Assembly: GCA_003222195.1 (NCBI GenBank)
Contig: QHVB01000037.1
Coordinates: 1-51,932, forward strand
From: Gemmatimonadota bacterium
GTDB taxonomy: Bacteria; Gemmatimonadota; Gemmatimonadetes; Gemmatimonadales; GWC2-71-9
DNA: 51,932 nucleotides
Direction of reading: 5' to 3'
Shown here: piece by piece, positions 41,810 to 51,658 of the stretch
Layout of the letters: each line of letters begins with the position of its first letter
Position numbering within the stretch: the first letter of the stretch is position 1
The notes under the pieces: generated by a model
Database searches by the model: none
Told to the model about the DNA's origin: nothing
What the model saw: only the letters and a program-made list of their open reading frames with translations
Program-made: the position numbers and the translations under genes

Positions 41810-43354
41810 ATGAGAGCGCTCCTGTCTGTTTCCGACAAACGCGGCATTGTCCAGTTCGCCAGAGAGTTAGTAGCCCTCAAGTGGGAAATCGTCTCGACCG
41901 GCGGCACGGCGGAGGCTCTACGGCGTGAACAGGTCCCAGTCATCGGCATTGAGGACGTTACGGGGTTCCCGGAGATGATGGACGGTCGCGTGAAAACGCT
42001 GCACCCCAAGATCCATGGCGGGCTGCTGGCGCGGCGCGACAATCCCAGCGACCTCGGGGCGCTGCAGCAGCACGCCATCACGCCGATCGACCTCGTCGCC
42101 GTCAATCTGTATCCCTTCCGCGAAACTGTCGCCAAACCGGCGACCACGTTCGCCCAGGCGATCGAGCAGATCGACATCGGCGGGCCTTCGATGCTCCGCT
42201 CGGCGGCAAAGAATCACCAGGCGGTGATTGTGATTGTTGATCCGGATGACTACTCGAGCGTGATCGAGGATCTCAAGGTTGGCGAGGTTGTCGATGATAA
42301 ACGGCGTGCGCTGGCGGCAAAAGTCTTCGCACACACCGCGGCGTACGACGGCGCGATCCTGGCCTACCTGTCGCGGTCGCAGGAATCGTTGGCGCCGAGA
42401 CTCAGCCTGGTCCTCGAGCGGCAGCAGGCGCTCCGCTACGGCGAGAATCCGCATCAGCGCGCCGCGCTGTACGTGACGGACGAACCCGGCATCGGGGATA
42501 TGCAGCAGCTCCACGGCAAGGAGCTGTCGTTCAATAATCTGCTCGACGTCGATGCGGCGGTCATGGCGATCGTCCCATGGCAGACCAAGGACGCGCGCGC
42601 GGCCTGCGTCATCATCAAGCACACCACGCCGTGCGGCATCGCGCTGGGCCGCAACGCCGCCGACGCCTTCGCGCGCGCGCTGGCGACCGATCGCACCTCC
42701 GCGTTCGGATCGGTGATCGCGTTCAACACGGTCGTCGACCGCGCCGCCGCCGAAGCGATGCGTGAGCTGTTCGTGGAAGTCGTGGTAGCGCCGCGCATCG
42801 ACGCCGCTGCCTTGGCGGTATTCCAGGAAAAGAAGAATCTGCGAGTGGTGGAGGTGCCCCCCGCTCGTGCGGACGATCAGCCGACGCTCGACTACAAGCG
42901 CGTGCGGGGCGGATTCCTGATCCAGGACCGCTTCCGCTACAGTGACGTCGCGGATGAGTCCAAGTGGCGGATGGCCAGCACTCGGCGCCCTACGGATGCG
43001 CAATGGAACGACCTGCGCGTCGCGTGGGCGGCCGTCGGATCGATCAAGTCCAACGCGATTATCCTCGTGAAGGACGAAGCCGCCATCGGGATTGGCGCCG
43101 GGCAGATGAGCCGGGTGGACTCGTCGTTCCTGGCCGTCCACAAGGCGCGCCAGCAGGGGCACGATCCTCGCGGTGCGGTGTTAGCTAGCGATGCCTTTTT
43201 CCCCTTCCGGGACGGCGTGGATGAAGCCGCCGCCGCCGGGGTCGCCGCTATCATTCAGCCCGGTGGGTCCGTCCGGGACGCCGAGGTCATTGCGGCGGCG
43301 GACGAGCACGACCTTTCCATGATCCTGACCGGTATGCGACAGTTCCGTCACTAG
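41810..43354 (+). CDS. purH: Bifunctional IMP cyclohydrolase / AICAR formyltransferase
   Basis: 514 residues from ATG 41810 ([14 protein letters not shown], the usual opening); a frame six codons longer would start inside the microrepeat. The N-terminal MGS-like domain with [10 protein letters not shown] and [19 protein letters not shown] is the cyclohydrolase. The C-terminal AICAR transformylase has [13 protein letters not shown], the catalytic Lys-His pair in [13 protein letters not shown], and [15 protein letters not shown]. It performs the last two steps of IMP synthesis. There is no Shine-Dalgarno; the leader is a long inverted repeat that could fold over the start. Confidence 0.98.
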   Translation: MRALLSVSDKRGIVQFARELVALKWEIVSTGGTAEALRREQVPVIGIEDVTGFPEMMDGRVKTLHPKIHGGLLARRDNPSDLGALQQHAITPIDLVAVNLYPFRETVAKPATTFAQAIEQIDIGGPSMLRSAAKNHQAVIVIVDPDDYSSVIEDLKVGEVVDDKRRALAAKVFAHTAAYDGAILAYLSRSQESLAPRLSLVLERQQALRYGENPHQRAALYVTDEPGIGDMQQLHGKELSFNNLLDVDAAVMAIVPWQTKDARAACVIIKHTTPCGIALGRNAADAFARALATDRTSAFGSVIAFNTVVDRAAAEAMRELFVEVVVAPRIDAAALAVFQEKKNLRVVEVPPARADDQPTLDYKRVRGGFLIQDRFRYSDVADESKWRMASTRRPTDAQWNDLRVAWAAVGSIKSNAIILVKDEAAIGIGAGQMSRVDSSFLAVHKARQQGHDPRGAVLASDAFFPFRDGVDEAAAAGVAAIIQPGGSVRDAEVIAAADEHDLSMILTGMRQFRH

Positions 43355-43366
43355 ATTATTGGGCCT

Positions 43367-45772
43367 ATGACGACCACGTATCCCAATCGCGCAACGCCCG
43401 TGAGCCGCCAGGTGGACTACGTACCTGCCGCGCCTCTGAGCACCGTTAGTCCGCCGTATCTGATGGCAGGGTGCGTGTCGCTGGGCGCGCTCATCCTGTA
43501 CGTCCTCACCCTGGCTCCCACGACGCAGTTCTGGGACACGTCGGAATACCTCGCGGCGGCGTACACGCTCGGCATTCCCCATCCGCCGGGGAATCCGCTG
43601 TTCGTGCTGATCGCCCACGTGTTCGGCATGCTGCCCCTCATGAAGGAATACGCCGCGCGCATCAATCTCTTCGCCGCCGTGACGAGCGCCATCTCCGCGG
43701 GTTGCTGGTTCCTCGTCACCGAGCGGTGGCTGCGCTCGTTCGTGCCGGCGCTGTGGCCGCGGCGGCTCGTCGCGCTCGCCGGCGCGCTCGTCTCCGCCAC
43801 CGCGTTCACGGTGTGGAATCAGTCGGTCGTCAACGAGAAGGTCTATACGCTCAGCCTGCTGTCCATCGCGCTGATTCTGTGGCTGATCGTGCGCTGGGAT
43901 GATCAGCCGCCCGGAGAGGCCCACGACCACTATCTCCTGCTGATCATCTATTTGCTCGCCTTGACGGCGACGAACCACATGATGGGCGTGCTCGTCGGAC
44001 CCGTCGTGCTCGTGCTCCTCTTTCCCCCGCTCAAGCAGAACCGGCCCGCCTCCGAGCCGGAGCGGCGGATCGAGTGGTCGCAGTTCCTCGTGTTCACGGG
44101 CGTGTGGGCCCTGCTGCTGTCGCTGGGCCTGGAAAGTTGGGGACCGATTGCCGCGGCCGCCGTGCTGTTCGCCGCCGCCCTGGTCTACGCGTTCATGGCC
44201 GGCAACGTGAGCTTCGCGGTCGCCGCGCTGCTCGTGGCGATCGTCGGGGTGTCCGTCTACACGTTCCTGCCGATTCGCGCGGCGTTCCATCCGCCGATCA
44301 ACGAAGGGGAGCCGACCAACTGGGAGGCGCTGTGGGCCGTGCTCACGCGCCAGCAGTACGGCAAGCCGTCCATCTTCGACAATCCGACGCAGGGACCGGG
44401 CTTCGGCAACACCGGCCACACGGCCGCGTTGTACTGGGGGCAGCTCGTCAACTACGCGCAGTACTTCAGCTGGCAATTCGCACACGACTGGTCCGACCGC
44501 GTGCAGCGCGTGCTGGCGGTGCTGTTCGCGTTCCTCGGAATCTCGGGAGCGATCCGCCACTGGCGCGCGGACCGGCGCACCGCCATCGCGATGACGCTTC
44601 TCATGTTCACGTTCACGTTCGCGCTCGTCTTCTATCTCAACTTCAAGTACGGCTACTCGCTCCACCCCGGGGAGCCGCTGGCGGCACACGAGGTGCGCCA
44701 GCGCGACTACTTCTTCCTGGTGTCGTTCGCGCTGTGGGGCATCTGGGTCGCGATGGGACTCGCGGCCGGCATCGAATGGGTGGGCCAATGGTTCCGCGAG
44801 CGCCAGCCGAACGAGGCGCGTCGCTGGGTCTACGGCACGCCGCTTCTGGCGCTGGCGTTGATCCCGTTGATCGGCAACCGGCACGCCGCCTCGCGGAAGA
44901 ACGAGCGGCTGGCCCGCGACTTCGCCTATGACCTGCTGCAGTCAGTCGAGCCGTACGGAGTGCTGGTGACCGCCGGCGACAACGACACCTTCCCGCTGTG
45001 GTACGCGCAGGAGGTCGAGGGCATCCGCAAAGACGTGACGATCGTCAACCTGTCGCTGGCGAATACCGACTGGTACGTGCGCCAGCTGCAGCGCCGTCCC
45101 CTCACGGCGTTCGATTCGACCAATGCCCCGGCGATCTATCGCGGCCGGCAGTGGCCGATGCCGACCGGCAAGCTGATGAGCTTCAGCGACCAGCAGCTGG
45201 CCGCGCTCGAGCAGTTCTACATGTTGGAATCGAAGCGCGACGTGAAGCTCGGCAGCGGCGCCGACACGATCCGCGTCACGCTCGATCCGCAGATGCTCGG
45301 CCGGCCGTACGTCGAGCGCGCCGACGTCATCGTGCTCCAGGTGATCAAGGATCAGCTCGGCAAGCGGCCGATTTACTTCTCACGCACTGTCGGCTTGTAT
45401 GCGGATCAATTCGGGTTCACGGGGCATCTGGAAGGCCAGGGCTTCGCGCGCGTGCTGCGGACCAAAGAGCTCGTGCCGTCCGACAGCATCAAGGGAGTGC
45501 AGTCGCTCGGCTACGTGAACATCCCGCGCACGACGAAGCTGCTGTTCGACGTGTATCACGCGGACGAGGCGGCGCGACCCCGCCCGCTCGGGTGGCTGGA
45601 CAAGCCGTCGGAAGGAATCCTCCAGCTCTACGGCTTGACGTACTACACGATGGCGCAGGAGCTCCAGGCCTCGAATAGCCCGTTCTCGGCGCGTGCGCAG
45701 CAGATCGCGCAGGCGATCTTCCGCAACACCGAGACGACGCTGCAGCCGCTGCCGGAGCGGCCGGTCCGCTAG
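43367..45772 (+). CDS. DUF2723 membrane glycosyltransferase (O-mannosyltransferase-like)
   Basis: 801 residues, about 11-12 membrane spans in the first 500, then a soluble domain. The opening TLAPTTQFWDTSEYLAAAYTLGIPHPPGNPLF has the acidic FWDTSEY and PHPPGNP motifs of the DUF2723 (PF11028) family, related to GT-C protein O-mannosyltransferases; a second conserved set is TAGDNDTFPLWYAQEVEGIR. It should transfer a polyprenyl-linked sugar on the outer face of the inner membrane. The gene starts 12 bases after purH and ends by overlapping the convergent adaptor gene by four bases, so it closes the operon. Confidence 0.9.
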   Translation: MTTTYPNRATPVSRQVDYVPAAPLSTVSPPYLMAGCVSLGALILYVLTLAPTTQFWDTSEYLAAAYTLGIPHPPGNPLFVLIAHVFGMLPLMKEYAARINLFAAVTSAISAGCWFLVTERWLRSFVPALWPRRLVALAGALVSATAFTVWNQSVVNEKVYTLSLLSIALILWLIVRWDDQPPGEAHDHYLLLIIYLLALTATNHMMGVLVGPVVLVLLFPPLKQNRPASEPERRIEWSQFLVFTGVWALLLSLGLESWGPIAAAAVLFAAALVYAFMAGNVSFAVAALLVAIVGVSVYTFLPIRAAFHPPINEGEPTNWEALWAVLTRQQYGKPSIFDNPTQGPGFGNTGHTAALYWGQLVNYAQYFSWQFAHDWSDRVQRVLAVLFAFLGISGAIRHWRADRRTAIAMTLLMFTFTFALVFYLNFKYGYSLHPGEPLAAHEVRQRDYFFLVSFALWGIWVAMGLAAGIEWVGQWFRERQPNEARRWVYGTPLLALALIPLIGNRHAASRKNERLARDFAYDLLQSVEPYGVLVTAGDNDTFPLWYAQEVEGIRKDVTIVNLSLANTDWYVRQLQRRPLTAFDSTNAPAIYRGRQWPMPTGKLMSFSDQQLAALEQFYMLESKRDVKLGSGADTIRVTLDPQMLGRPYVERADVIVLQVIKDQLGKRPIYFSRTVGLYADQFGFTGHLEGQGFARVLRTKELVPSDSIKGVQSLGYVNIPRTTKLLFDVYHADEAARPRPLGWLDKPSEGILQLYGLTYYTMAQELQASNSPFSARAQQIAQAIFRNTETTLQPLPERPVR

Positions 45773-46914
45773 TGCTTCGTTGAGTCCTTCCCGGCTGGCG
45801 CGGCGCTCCCGCCGGCCGGCCGTGTCGTCGCGGCGGTCGACTCCTGTCCCGCCGGCGCACCGCGGTGCCGCTCGACCACGCGCGCCATGACGGGCGCGTT
45901 CGGGAACAGCCGCTCCAGCCCGCCGACGACCACCTGGTCGCCGGCTTCCACACCACTCTGGACCTCAGCCCAGCCGGCGGTCCGAACGCCGACCGTCACC
46001 TGGCGCTGATTGGCTTTGCCGTCCTTCACCACCCACACGAACGTCGCGCCCTGCATCGGGAGCAGCGCGTCCTCGGGCACGACGACGGCATTGGGCCGGA
46101 TGGCGGTCGCGAGCCGCGCCTCGATGAACATGCCAGCCTGGAGCTGATGCTCGTTGTTCGGGACGCGCGCCTTGATGAGAATCGTGCGGCCCGGCAGCGA
46201 GACCACGGGGTCTACAAATACGACCTCGCCTGAGAAGTTCTTCCCCGGGAGCGCGGCGACCTGGAAACTCACAAGCTGACCGCGGCGCAGCCGGTCGGCG
46301 TAGCGCTCCGGCACGTCGAACGAGGCGTGTTGCGGATTCACCGACTGCAGCGTGATCAGCGGGGTCTGCGACGAGACGTACGTCCCGATGCTCACGAGGC
46401 GGCGGCCGATGACGCCCGCGAACGGCGCGCGGACCACGGTGCGGTCGAGTCGGGTCTTCAGCACATCGTGGTTGGCGTCGGCGCCACGCGATTTGGCCTC
46501 GGCCTGCTCGAGATCTGACGTCGAGGACGCGTTCTGGGCGATCAGCTGCTTGGTGCGCTCCAGCGCCTGGCGGGCAAGCTGCCGCTCGGCATCGGCCTGG
46601 GCGACCTGCGCCTTCAGCTCCGCGTCATCCACCTTGAACAGCGGCGTGCCTGCGCCGACCTCCTGGCCTTCCCGCACGAGGATGTCGGTGATGCGTCCGG
46701 AGACTTCGGGCCGCAACTCGATCGACTGGATCGCTTCGATCTGGCCGGTTGCCGCGATCGCGTCAACGACGGTGTCGCGGATGGCGGCAGCGACCTCGAC
46801 GGGCATGGCGAAACCACCGCCACCGGGTCCGCCACCTGCCCCGGAGTTGGCCTTTTTGCACGCGGCCGGAGCCGCGAGCAGGAGCAGAACAGCAAGGGCG
46901 CGGTACGACATCAC
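45769..46914 (-). CDS. RND efflux periplasmic adaptor lipoprotein
   Basis: 381 residues with a lipoprotein signal ending PAAC (Cys19), a lipoyl/barrel-sandwich half (VSGRITDILVREGQEVGAGTPLF), an alpha-hairpin of about 60 residues (ERQLARQALERTKQLIAQNA), the second lipoyl half (TVVRAPFAGVIGRRLVSIG), a beta-barrel and a membrane-proximal domain (MFP/HlyD family). A Pro/Ala/Lys-rich tail follows. Its start overlaps the outer-membrane channel gene (ATGA). It is the third gene of the efflux operon. Confidence 0.95.
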   Translation of the reverse strand: MMSYRALAVLLLLAAPAACKKANSGAGGGPGGGGFAMPVEVAAAIRDTVVDAIAATGQIEAIQSIELRPEVSGRITDILVREGQEVGAGTPLFKVDDAELKAQVAQADAERQLARQALERTKQLIAQNASSTSDLEQAEAKSRGADANHDVLKTRLDRTVVRAPFAGVIGRRLVSIGTYVSSQTPLITLQSVNPQHASFDVPERYADRLRRGQLVSFQVAALPGKNFSGEVVFVDPVVSLPGRTILIKARVPNNEHQLQAGMFIEARLATAIRPNAVVVPEDALLPMQGATFVWVVKDGKANQRQVTVGVRTAGWAEVQSGVEAGDQVVVGGLERLFPNAPVMARVVERHRGAPAGQESTAATTRPAGGSAAPAGKDSTKH

Positions 46915-48200
46915 TGAGGTTCCTTGTCGGTAAAGAGTCTCTTGCCCAGAATGGTCTCGAGGCCGGCGAGCGCGAGCCGCGTTCCGTAGCGCGCGGCCAC
47001 GTAGTCCGCCTCGGCCTGGGACAGGTTCACTTCGGCATCGAGCAGGTCGAGAATCGTCGTCGCCCCACTCTGGTAACGGGTCTGCTGAATGCGGAAGCTC
47101 TCGCGCGCGGCCGCCCGAGCCTCGGCAGAGAGCCCAACGGACGTGCGCGTCGTCTCATACGCATCGTACGCCGCGGTGACGTCGTGCTGCACCGCCCGCT
47201 GCATGTCGTTCCGAATCGCACGCGCAACGTCACGACTCACGCGCGCCTGCGACAGTGACAGCTCGCGTCGCATGTTGTCCCACAGCGGAAACGAGATGGC
47301 CAGGGACAACTGGGTGAACTTGGCGCCCGATGGCACGAACTTGTTGTCAAAACCCACACCCGTCCACGATAGCGTGGCATGCGGCAAGTAGTTGCCGAGG
47401 CGCGACCGGTAGTTGGCGGCGGCAGCGCGTTCATCCGCCGCGACCCGCCGGTACTCCGGGCCCTGCGCTGCGGCCTGGGTAATGGCATCCGCCAACGAAA
47501 TCGGCAGCTCCGGCGCGAACGTGGAATCGAGCGGCGCGGCATCGACCGAGCCTGCCGCGCCGATGCGGCGGCCAAGTTGCAGCCGGGCGATGCGCAGCTT
47601 GGAGGCCTGTTGCAGCTGCCCGATTTGAGCACGCGTCAGCTCCAGGCGCAGGTTGAGTGAGTCCGTCTGGACCGCGGCGCCCGAGGACACCTTCGCACGC
47701 GCGACCCCGAGCTGCTCCCGCGCGCGCCGCAGCCGGTCACGCGCGACCCGATCGAGCTCAGCATTGGCCAAGACGTCGTAATAGTCGGACTCGGTCAGGA
47801 ACGCGGTCGTGAAGCGTTGGATAAGCTCGCCGGCGTGCGCGCTCTCGAGCGCAGCGCCCGAGCGCGACAACTCAGCGAACTTCTGGCCGCCGAGGAAAAG
47901 ATCGTACGAGGCCGTGATCGACCCCTGCACCGCGTACTTCTCCGGGCGCAGCGTCCCGAAGTTGAAGAACGGCGGATTATTCCGCGTCGCCGTCGTCGCG
48001 AGTGAGATCGACGGCAGGATGAACACGGAGAACGCGCTGCGGCGCGCCCACACGGCGTTGTCGACCTGACCGAGCGCCGAGACGTAGTTCGGGTCGAGCT
48101 GCGCGGCTCGCTGCAACGCCTCCCGCAACGTGACCTGTGGCAGCGTGTCGACCGCGGCCGGCGCTGCGGGTCCCTGCAGCGCGAGTAACAGCGCCAGCAT
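46911..48200 (-). CDS. TolC-family outer-membrane efflux channel
   Basis: 429 residues from ATG 48200, which shares a base with the pump stop (TGATG). A short signal (MLALLLALQGPAAPAA) is followed by TLREALQRAAQLDPNY, the common first helix of the family, then two repeats of paired helices and strands ending in VNLSQAEADYVAARYGTRLALAGLETILG, the typical last helix. It should form the trimeric exit duct for the RND pump. Longer open frames upstream are shadows of the pump gene. Confidence 0.93.
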   Translation of the reverse strand: MLALLLALQGPAAPAAVDTLPQVTLREALQRAAQLDPNYVSALGQVDNAVWARRSAFSVFILPSISLATTATRNNPPFFNFGTLRPEKYAVQGSITASYDLFLGGQKFAELSRSGAALESAHAGELIQRFTTAFLTESDYYDVLANAELDRVARDRLRRAREQLGVARAKVSSGAAVQTDSLNLRLELTRAQIGQLQQASKLRIARLQLGRRIGAAGSVDAAPLDSTFAPELPISLADAITQAAAQGPEYRRVAADERAAAANYRSRLGNYLPHATLSWTGVGFDNKFVPSGAKFTQLSLAISFPLWDNMRRELSLSQARVSRDVARAIRNDMQRAVQHDVTAAYDAYETTRTSVGLSAEARAAARESFRIQQTRYQSGATTILDLLDAEVNLSQAEADYVAARYGTRLALAGLETILGKRLFTDKEPQ

Positions 48201-51200
48201 CAGTCGCCCTCCGCCGTGAGTGGCTCGCGGCGACGGACGAGCCGATACAATCGCCGCGGCAGACTGCCGATCCAGTGAACCACCGACGGCAGGACCATGT
48301 ACGCCACCGGCACGACGAACAGCGTGAGCGCCGTGGAGAAGAACACGCCGCCGACGATCGCATAGCCCAGCGGCTTGCGCGACGCGGAGCCCGCGCCGAC
48401 GCCCCATGCGACCGGGACCGCACCCATGATGGTGGCCACCGACGTCATGAGAATCGGCCGGAACCGGATCCGGCCCGCCTCGAGGACCGCCGCGACGGTG
48501 TCGAGTCCTTTCTCCCTGAGCTGGTTCGTGTACTCGACGAGCAGAATCGAGTTCTTACAGACCAGTCCGATGAGGAGAATCATCCCGATTTGGCTGTACA
48601 GGTTCATCGTCGCGCCCGACCGATGGATGATCGCTGCGAACTTCAGCGTCGCCAGTGCACCGGTCACGGCGAGCGGGACGGCCATGAGCACTGTCCAGGG
48701 ATGCAGCAGCGATTCGAACTGCGAGGCGAGCACCATGAACACCACGATCAGGGCGATCACGAACGCGAAGTAGATGGCGCTCCCGCTCTCCTTGTACTCG
48801 CGTGATTCTCCGGCGAGCGCCGTCGTGGTCCCGGGCGGCAGCAGCTGCCGCGCGACCGCATCGATCGAATCGAGCGCCTCGCCCTGCGCGAGCCCCGGCA
48901 TCAGCGACGCCGACAACGTGAACGAGGGAATTCGGTTGAAGTGGTTGATCTGCCGCGCGCCCACCCCTTCCTGCACGTTCGCCAGCGCGTTGAGCTGGAC
49001 CAGTTGCCCGCCCTTACCTCGCAGATAAATCCCGCCCATGTCGCTCGGCGTGGCGCGATCCTTGGGATCGAGCTGCACCATCACGTAGTAGAGCTTGTCG
49101 TTCCGCGTGAAGGTGCTGACGCGGCGGCCGCCGAGGAACGTCTGCAGCGCGCTCGCCACGTCGCGGACGGGCACCCCCAAATCCTCTGCCCGGTCACGGT
49201 CGAACGTCACCCGCAGCTCGGGCTTGTTCACAAACAGGTCAGTCTGGACGTTCGCGAGACCCTTGACTTGTGAGACGCGACCGACGAACGGTCCCATGAT
49301 GTCGGGGAGTTTCGCAAAATCCGGATTCTGCACGACGTATTGAATCGGCTGTGAGAAGCCGATCGCGCCGGGCGCGTACGGAAATGCCAGCACTCCCGAG
49401 AGTCCCATGAGCTGGGGAAACAGCCCGCCGATCATCTGCTGCACGCTGGTGTGACGCGCGCCCCAATCCTTCAGGATCACGCCGATGAACGCGCTGTTCA
49501 CACCACCCGCGAAGCCGCCGACGATCGTGAAGTACCCGTTCACGTCGGGCGTGCGCCCGATGATTTGTTCCACCTGGCGCACGTAGCTGTCGGTGTACGG
49601 CAGCGACGCGCCTTCCGGGCCGCGCACGACCACAAGGAAGAAGCCGCGATCGTCTTCTGGGATCAGCTCCTTCTGCAGCCGCGTCGGCGGGAAAATCAGA
49701 AACGCAAAGACGGAGACGGCGACGACTGCCAGCGTCCCGAGCAGGACGGCAACGCGGTGATCGACGGCGCGCCGCAGCAGCTGCGCATACCGCTCCGACA
49801 GCGCATTGAACCCGCGCTCGAACAGCTGGAAGACCTTGCCGTGCTGGTGCTGCATCCGAAGGATCTTGGCGCAGAGCATCGGCGTGAGCGTCAACGCGAC
49901 GAAGCCCGAGATTACGACCGCGCCCGCGACGGCGATGCCGAACTCGCTCAACAACCGGCCCGCGGTGCCTGTCAGGAACGCGAGCGGCGAAAACACCGCC
50001 ACCAGCGCGATCGTGGTTGCGATGACGGCGAACGCGATTTCGTTCGTCCCGCGCACGGCCGCTTCCTCCGGCTGTTCGTGCAGCTCCTCCTGGTGCCGGA
50101 AGGCGTTCTCGAGCACGATGATCGCGTCGTCCACGACGATGCCGATCGCGATAGTGAGCGCGAGCAGCGTAAAGTTGTTGATCGAGAAGCCCAGGAAATA
50201 CATGATCGCGAACGTCGCCACGATCGACGCCGGAATCGCGAGCCCGGGGATGATCGTGGCCCGGACGTTGCGCAGGAACACGAAGATGATCAGGACCACC
50301 AGGATCGCCGCAATGAGCAGCGTGAGGCGCGCGTCGGCGATCGAGTGCGTCACGAACACGGACCCGTCGTACGCGCTGTGCAGCTTCACGCCGAGCGGCA
50401 ACGTCTGCTGGATGGCGGGGAGCGCTTCGCGAATGTTCCGCGCGACATCGATAAGGTTCGCCTTCGACTGCCGTACCACGCCGATGGCCACCGACGGGGA
50501 TCCGTTGTAGCGGAAGATCGAGCGGTCGTCCTCCGGGCCGAGCTCGACCCGGGCCACATCCTTGAGCTTGATGAGCTGGCTGCCTTGGCTCGCCACCACC
50601 ATTTCGCCGAATTCCTGCGGCGTTTTGAGCTCGCCCAGCGAGCGCACGGAGAACTCGCGCCGGGTAGATTCGATCCGGCCGGCGGGGATTTCGACGTTGC
50701 GCGAGACGATCGAGCCTTCGACGTCCTGGACCGTGAGGCCGCGCGCCGACAGCGCCTCGGGCTGCACCCAGACGCGCATCGAGTAGCGCCGCTCACCGAA
50801 GATCTGGGCGCTGCCGACGCCCGGCAGGCTCTGGAGCCGCGCCTTGACGAGCCGGTCCGCGATGTCGGACAGCTGCATCAGGTCGTAATTGTCGCTGGAG
50901 AGCGCCAGCCAGAAGAACGGCTGCGCGTCGGCGGACTGCTTCGCGATCACCGGCTCGAGCACGTCCACCGGCAGGCGGCCCCGCACGCGCGACACCTTAT
51001 CGCGCACGTCCTGCGCCGCCACGTCCACCGGCCGGTCGAGCGTGAACTCGAGCGTGATGTTGCTCGTCTGCTCCGCCGACGCGCTGCTGAGAGTGCGGAT
51101 GCCCTGGATGGTCGAAAGCTCTTCCTCGAGCACGTCGGTGACCGCGGTCTCCACCACCTGCGCGTTCGCGCCGGGCAGCACGGTCGAGACTGAGATGATC

Positions 51201-51328
51201 GGAGGATCGATGTCGGGCAGCTCGCGCACCGAGAGCCGGGTATAGCCGATGAACCCAAAGAGCACGAGCGCCGCCGACAGCATGCTGGCGAGGACTGGGC
51301 GTCGAATGGCAGTTTCGGAGAGTTTCAT
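48200..51328 (-). CDS. RND multidrug-type efflux transporter (HAE1/AcrB-like)
   Basis: 1042 residues. Family signs: the opening RRPVLASMLSAALVLFG, the porter domain opening DPPIISVSTVLPGANAQVVE, the TM4 proton-relay Asp pair in GIVVDDAIIVLENAFRHQEE, FSPLAFLTGTAGRL, and the C-terminal QIGMILLIGLVCKNSILLVE and RFRPILMTSVATIMGAVP. It is a proton-driven pump for drugs, dyes or lipids. It is the first gene of its operon, followed by the channel and then the adaptor; adaptor-first order is more usual. The 232 bases upstream hold no gene; GGTCCC and GGGACC near 51457-51483 form a weak inverted repeat. Confidence 0.97.
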   Translation of the reverse strand: MKLSETAIRRPVLASMLSAALVLFGFIGYTRLSVRELPDIDPPIISVSTVLPGANAQVVETAVTDVLEEELSTIQGIRTLSSASAEQTSNITLEFTLDRPVDVAAQDVRDKVSRVRGRLPVDVLEPVIAKQSADAQPFFWLALSSDNYDLMQLSDIADRLVKARLQSLPGVGSAQIFGERRYSMRVWVQPEALSARGLTVQDVEGSIVSRNVEIPAGRIESTRREFSVRSLGELKTPQEFGEMVVASQGSQLIKLKDVARVELGPEDDRSIFRYNGSPSVAIGVVRQSKANLIDVARNIREALPAIQQTLPLGVKLHSAYDGSVFVTHSIADARLTLLIAAILVVLIIFVFLRNVRATIIPGLAIPASIVATFAIMYFLGFSINNFTLLALTIAIGIVVDDAIIVLENAFRHQEELHEQPEEAAVRGTNEIAFAVIATTIALVAVFSPLAFLTGTAGRLLSEFGIAVAGAVVISGFVALTLTPMLCAKILRMQHQHGKVFQLFERGFNALSERYAQLLRRAVDHRVAVLLGTLAVVAVSVFAFLIFPPTRLQKELIPEDDRGFFLVVVRGPEGASLPYTDSYVRQVEQIIGRTPDVNGYFTIVGGFAGGVNSAFIGVILKDWGARHTSVQQMIGGLFPQLMGLSGVLAFPYAPGAIGFSQPIQYVVQNPDFAKLPDIMGPFVGRVSQVKGLANVQTDLFVNKPELRVTFDRDRAEDLGVPVRDVASALQTFLGGRRVSTFTRNDKLYYVMVQLDPKDRATPSDMGGIYLRGKGGQLVQLNALANVQEGVGARQINHFNRIPSFTLSASLMPGLAQGEALDSIDAVARQLLPPGTTTALAGESREYKESGSAIYFAFVIALIVVFMVLASQFESLLHPWTVLMAVPLAVTGALATLKFAAIIHRSGATMNLYSQIGMILLIGLVCKNSILLVEYTNQLREKGLDTVAAVLEAGRIRFRPILMTSVATIMGAVPVAWGVGAGSASRKPLGYAIVGGVFFSTALTLFVVPVAYMVLPSVVHWIGSLPRRLYRLVRRREPLTAEGD

Positions 51329-51560
51329 ACGCGAGAATTCTTCCCAGGAAAGTGAACGGGCCGGACAGTCTTGAACGTAACGGGCTGTTTAAGGTGCGAG
51401 TTCCAAGGTCCGCTGCTAGTACGTCGAAAGAGAACGCGGGAAATCGACATTGGTCGGTCCCGTTTTGGTTCGAATCGAGGGACCCGAAGATATACCGAAG
51501 TGCAAGAACCTGGCAAGGGGCGCTCCAAAGCTGAACAATCTGGCTAGGTTAAGGAGCAAA

Positions 51561-51643
51561 GGAGGGCTGGCCGAATGGCTAAGGCACCGGTCTTGAAAAC
51601 CGGCGGGCGCAAGCCCTTACAGGTTCGAATCCTGTGCCCTCCG
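51561..51643 (+). tRNA. tRNA-Ser (anticodon UGA)
   Basis: The acceptor GGAGGGC pairs with GCCCTCC, the anticodon stem CCGGT/ACCGG encloses the loop CTTGAAA with anticodon TGA (51594-51596), a long variable arm GGGCGCAAGCCC identifies a class II tRNA, and the T arm has GGTTCGAATCC. The discriminator is G, as in serine tRNAs. CCA is not encoded. It reads UCA (and by wobble other UCN) codons. Confidence 0.97.
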
Positions 51644-51658
51644 CTGACTTAGCGCTGC

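Noticed and set aside
43181-44884. 567-codon minus-strand frame opposite the DUF2723 gene
   Set aside because: Antisense shadow; the plus-strand protein has clear membrane spans and motifs.
49451-51193. 580-codon plus-strand frame opposite the RND pump
   Set aside because: Antisense shadow, rich in Arg/Asp/His, without a family pattern.
51561-51643. Possible selenocysteine tRNA because selA is present
   Set aside because: The anticodon is TGA (reads UCA), not TCA, and the acceptor and variable-arm lengths are those of an ordinary tRNA-Ser.
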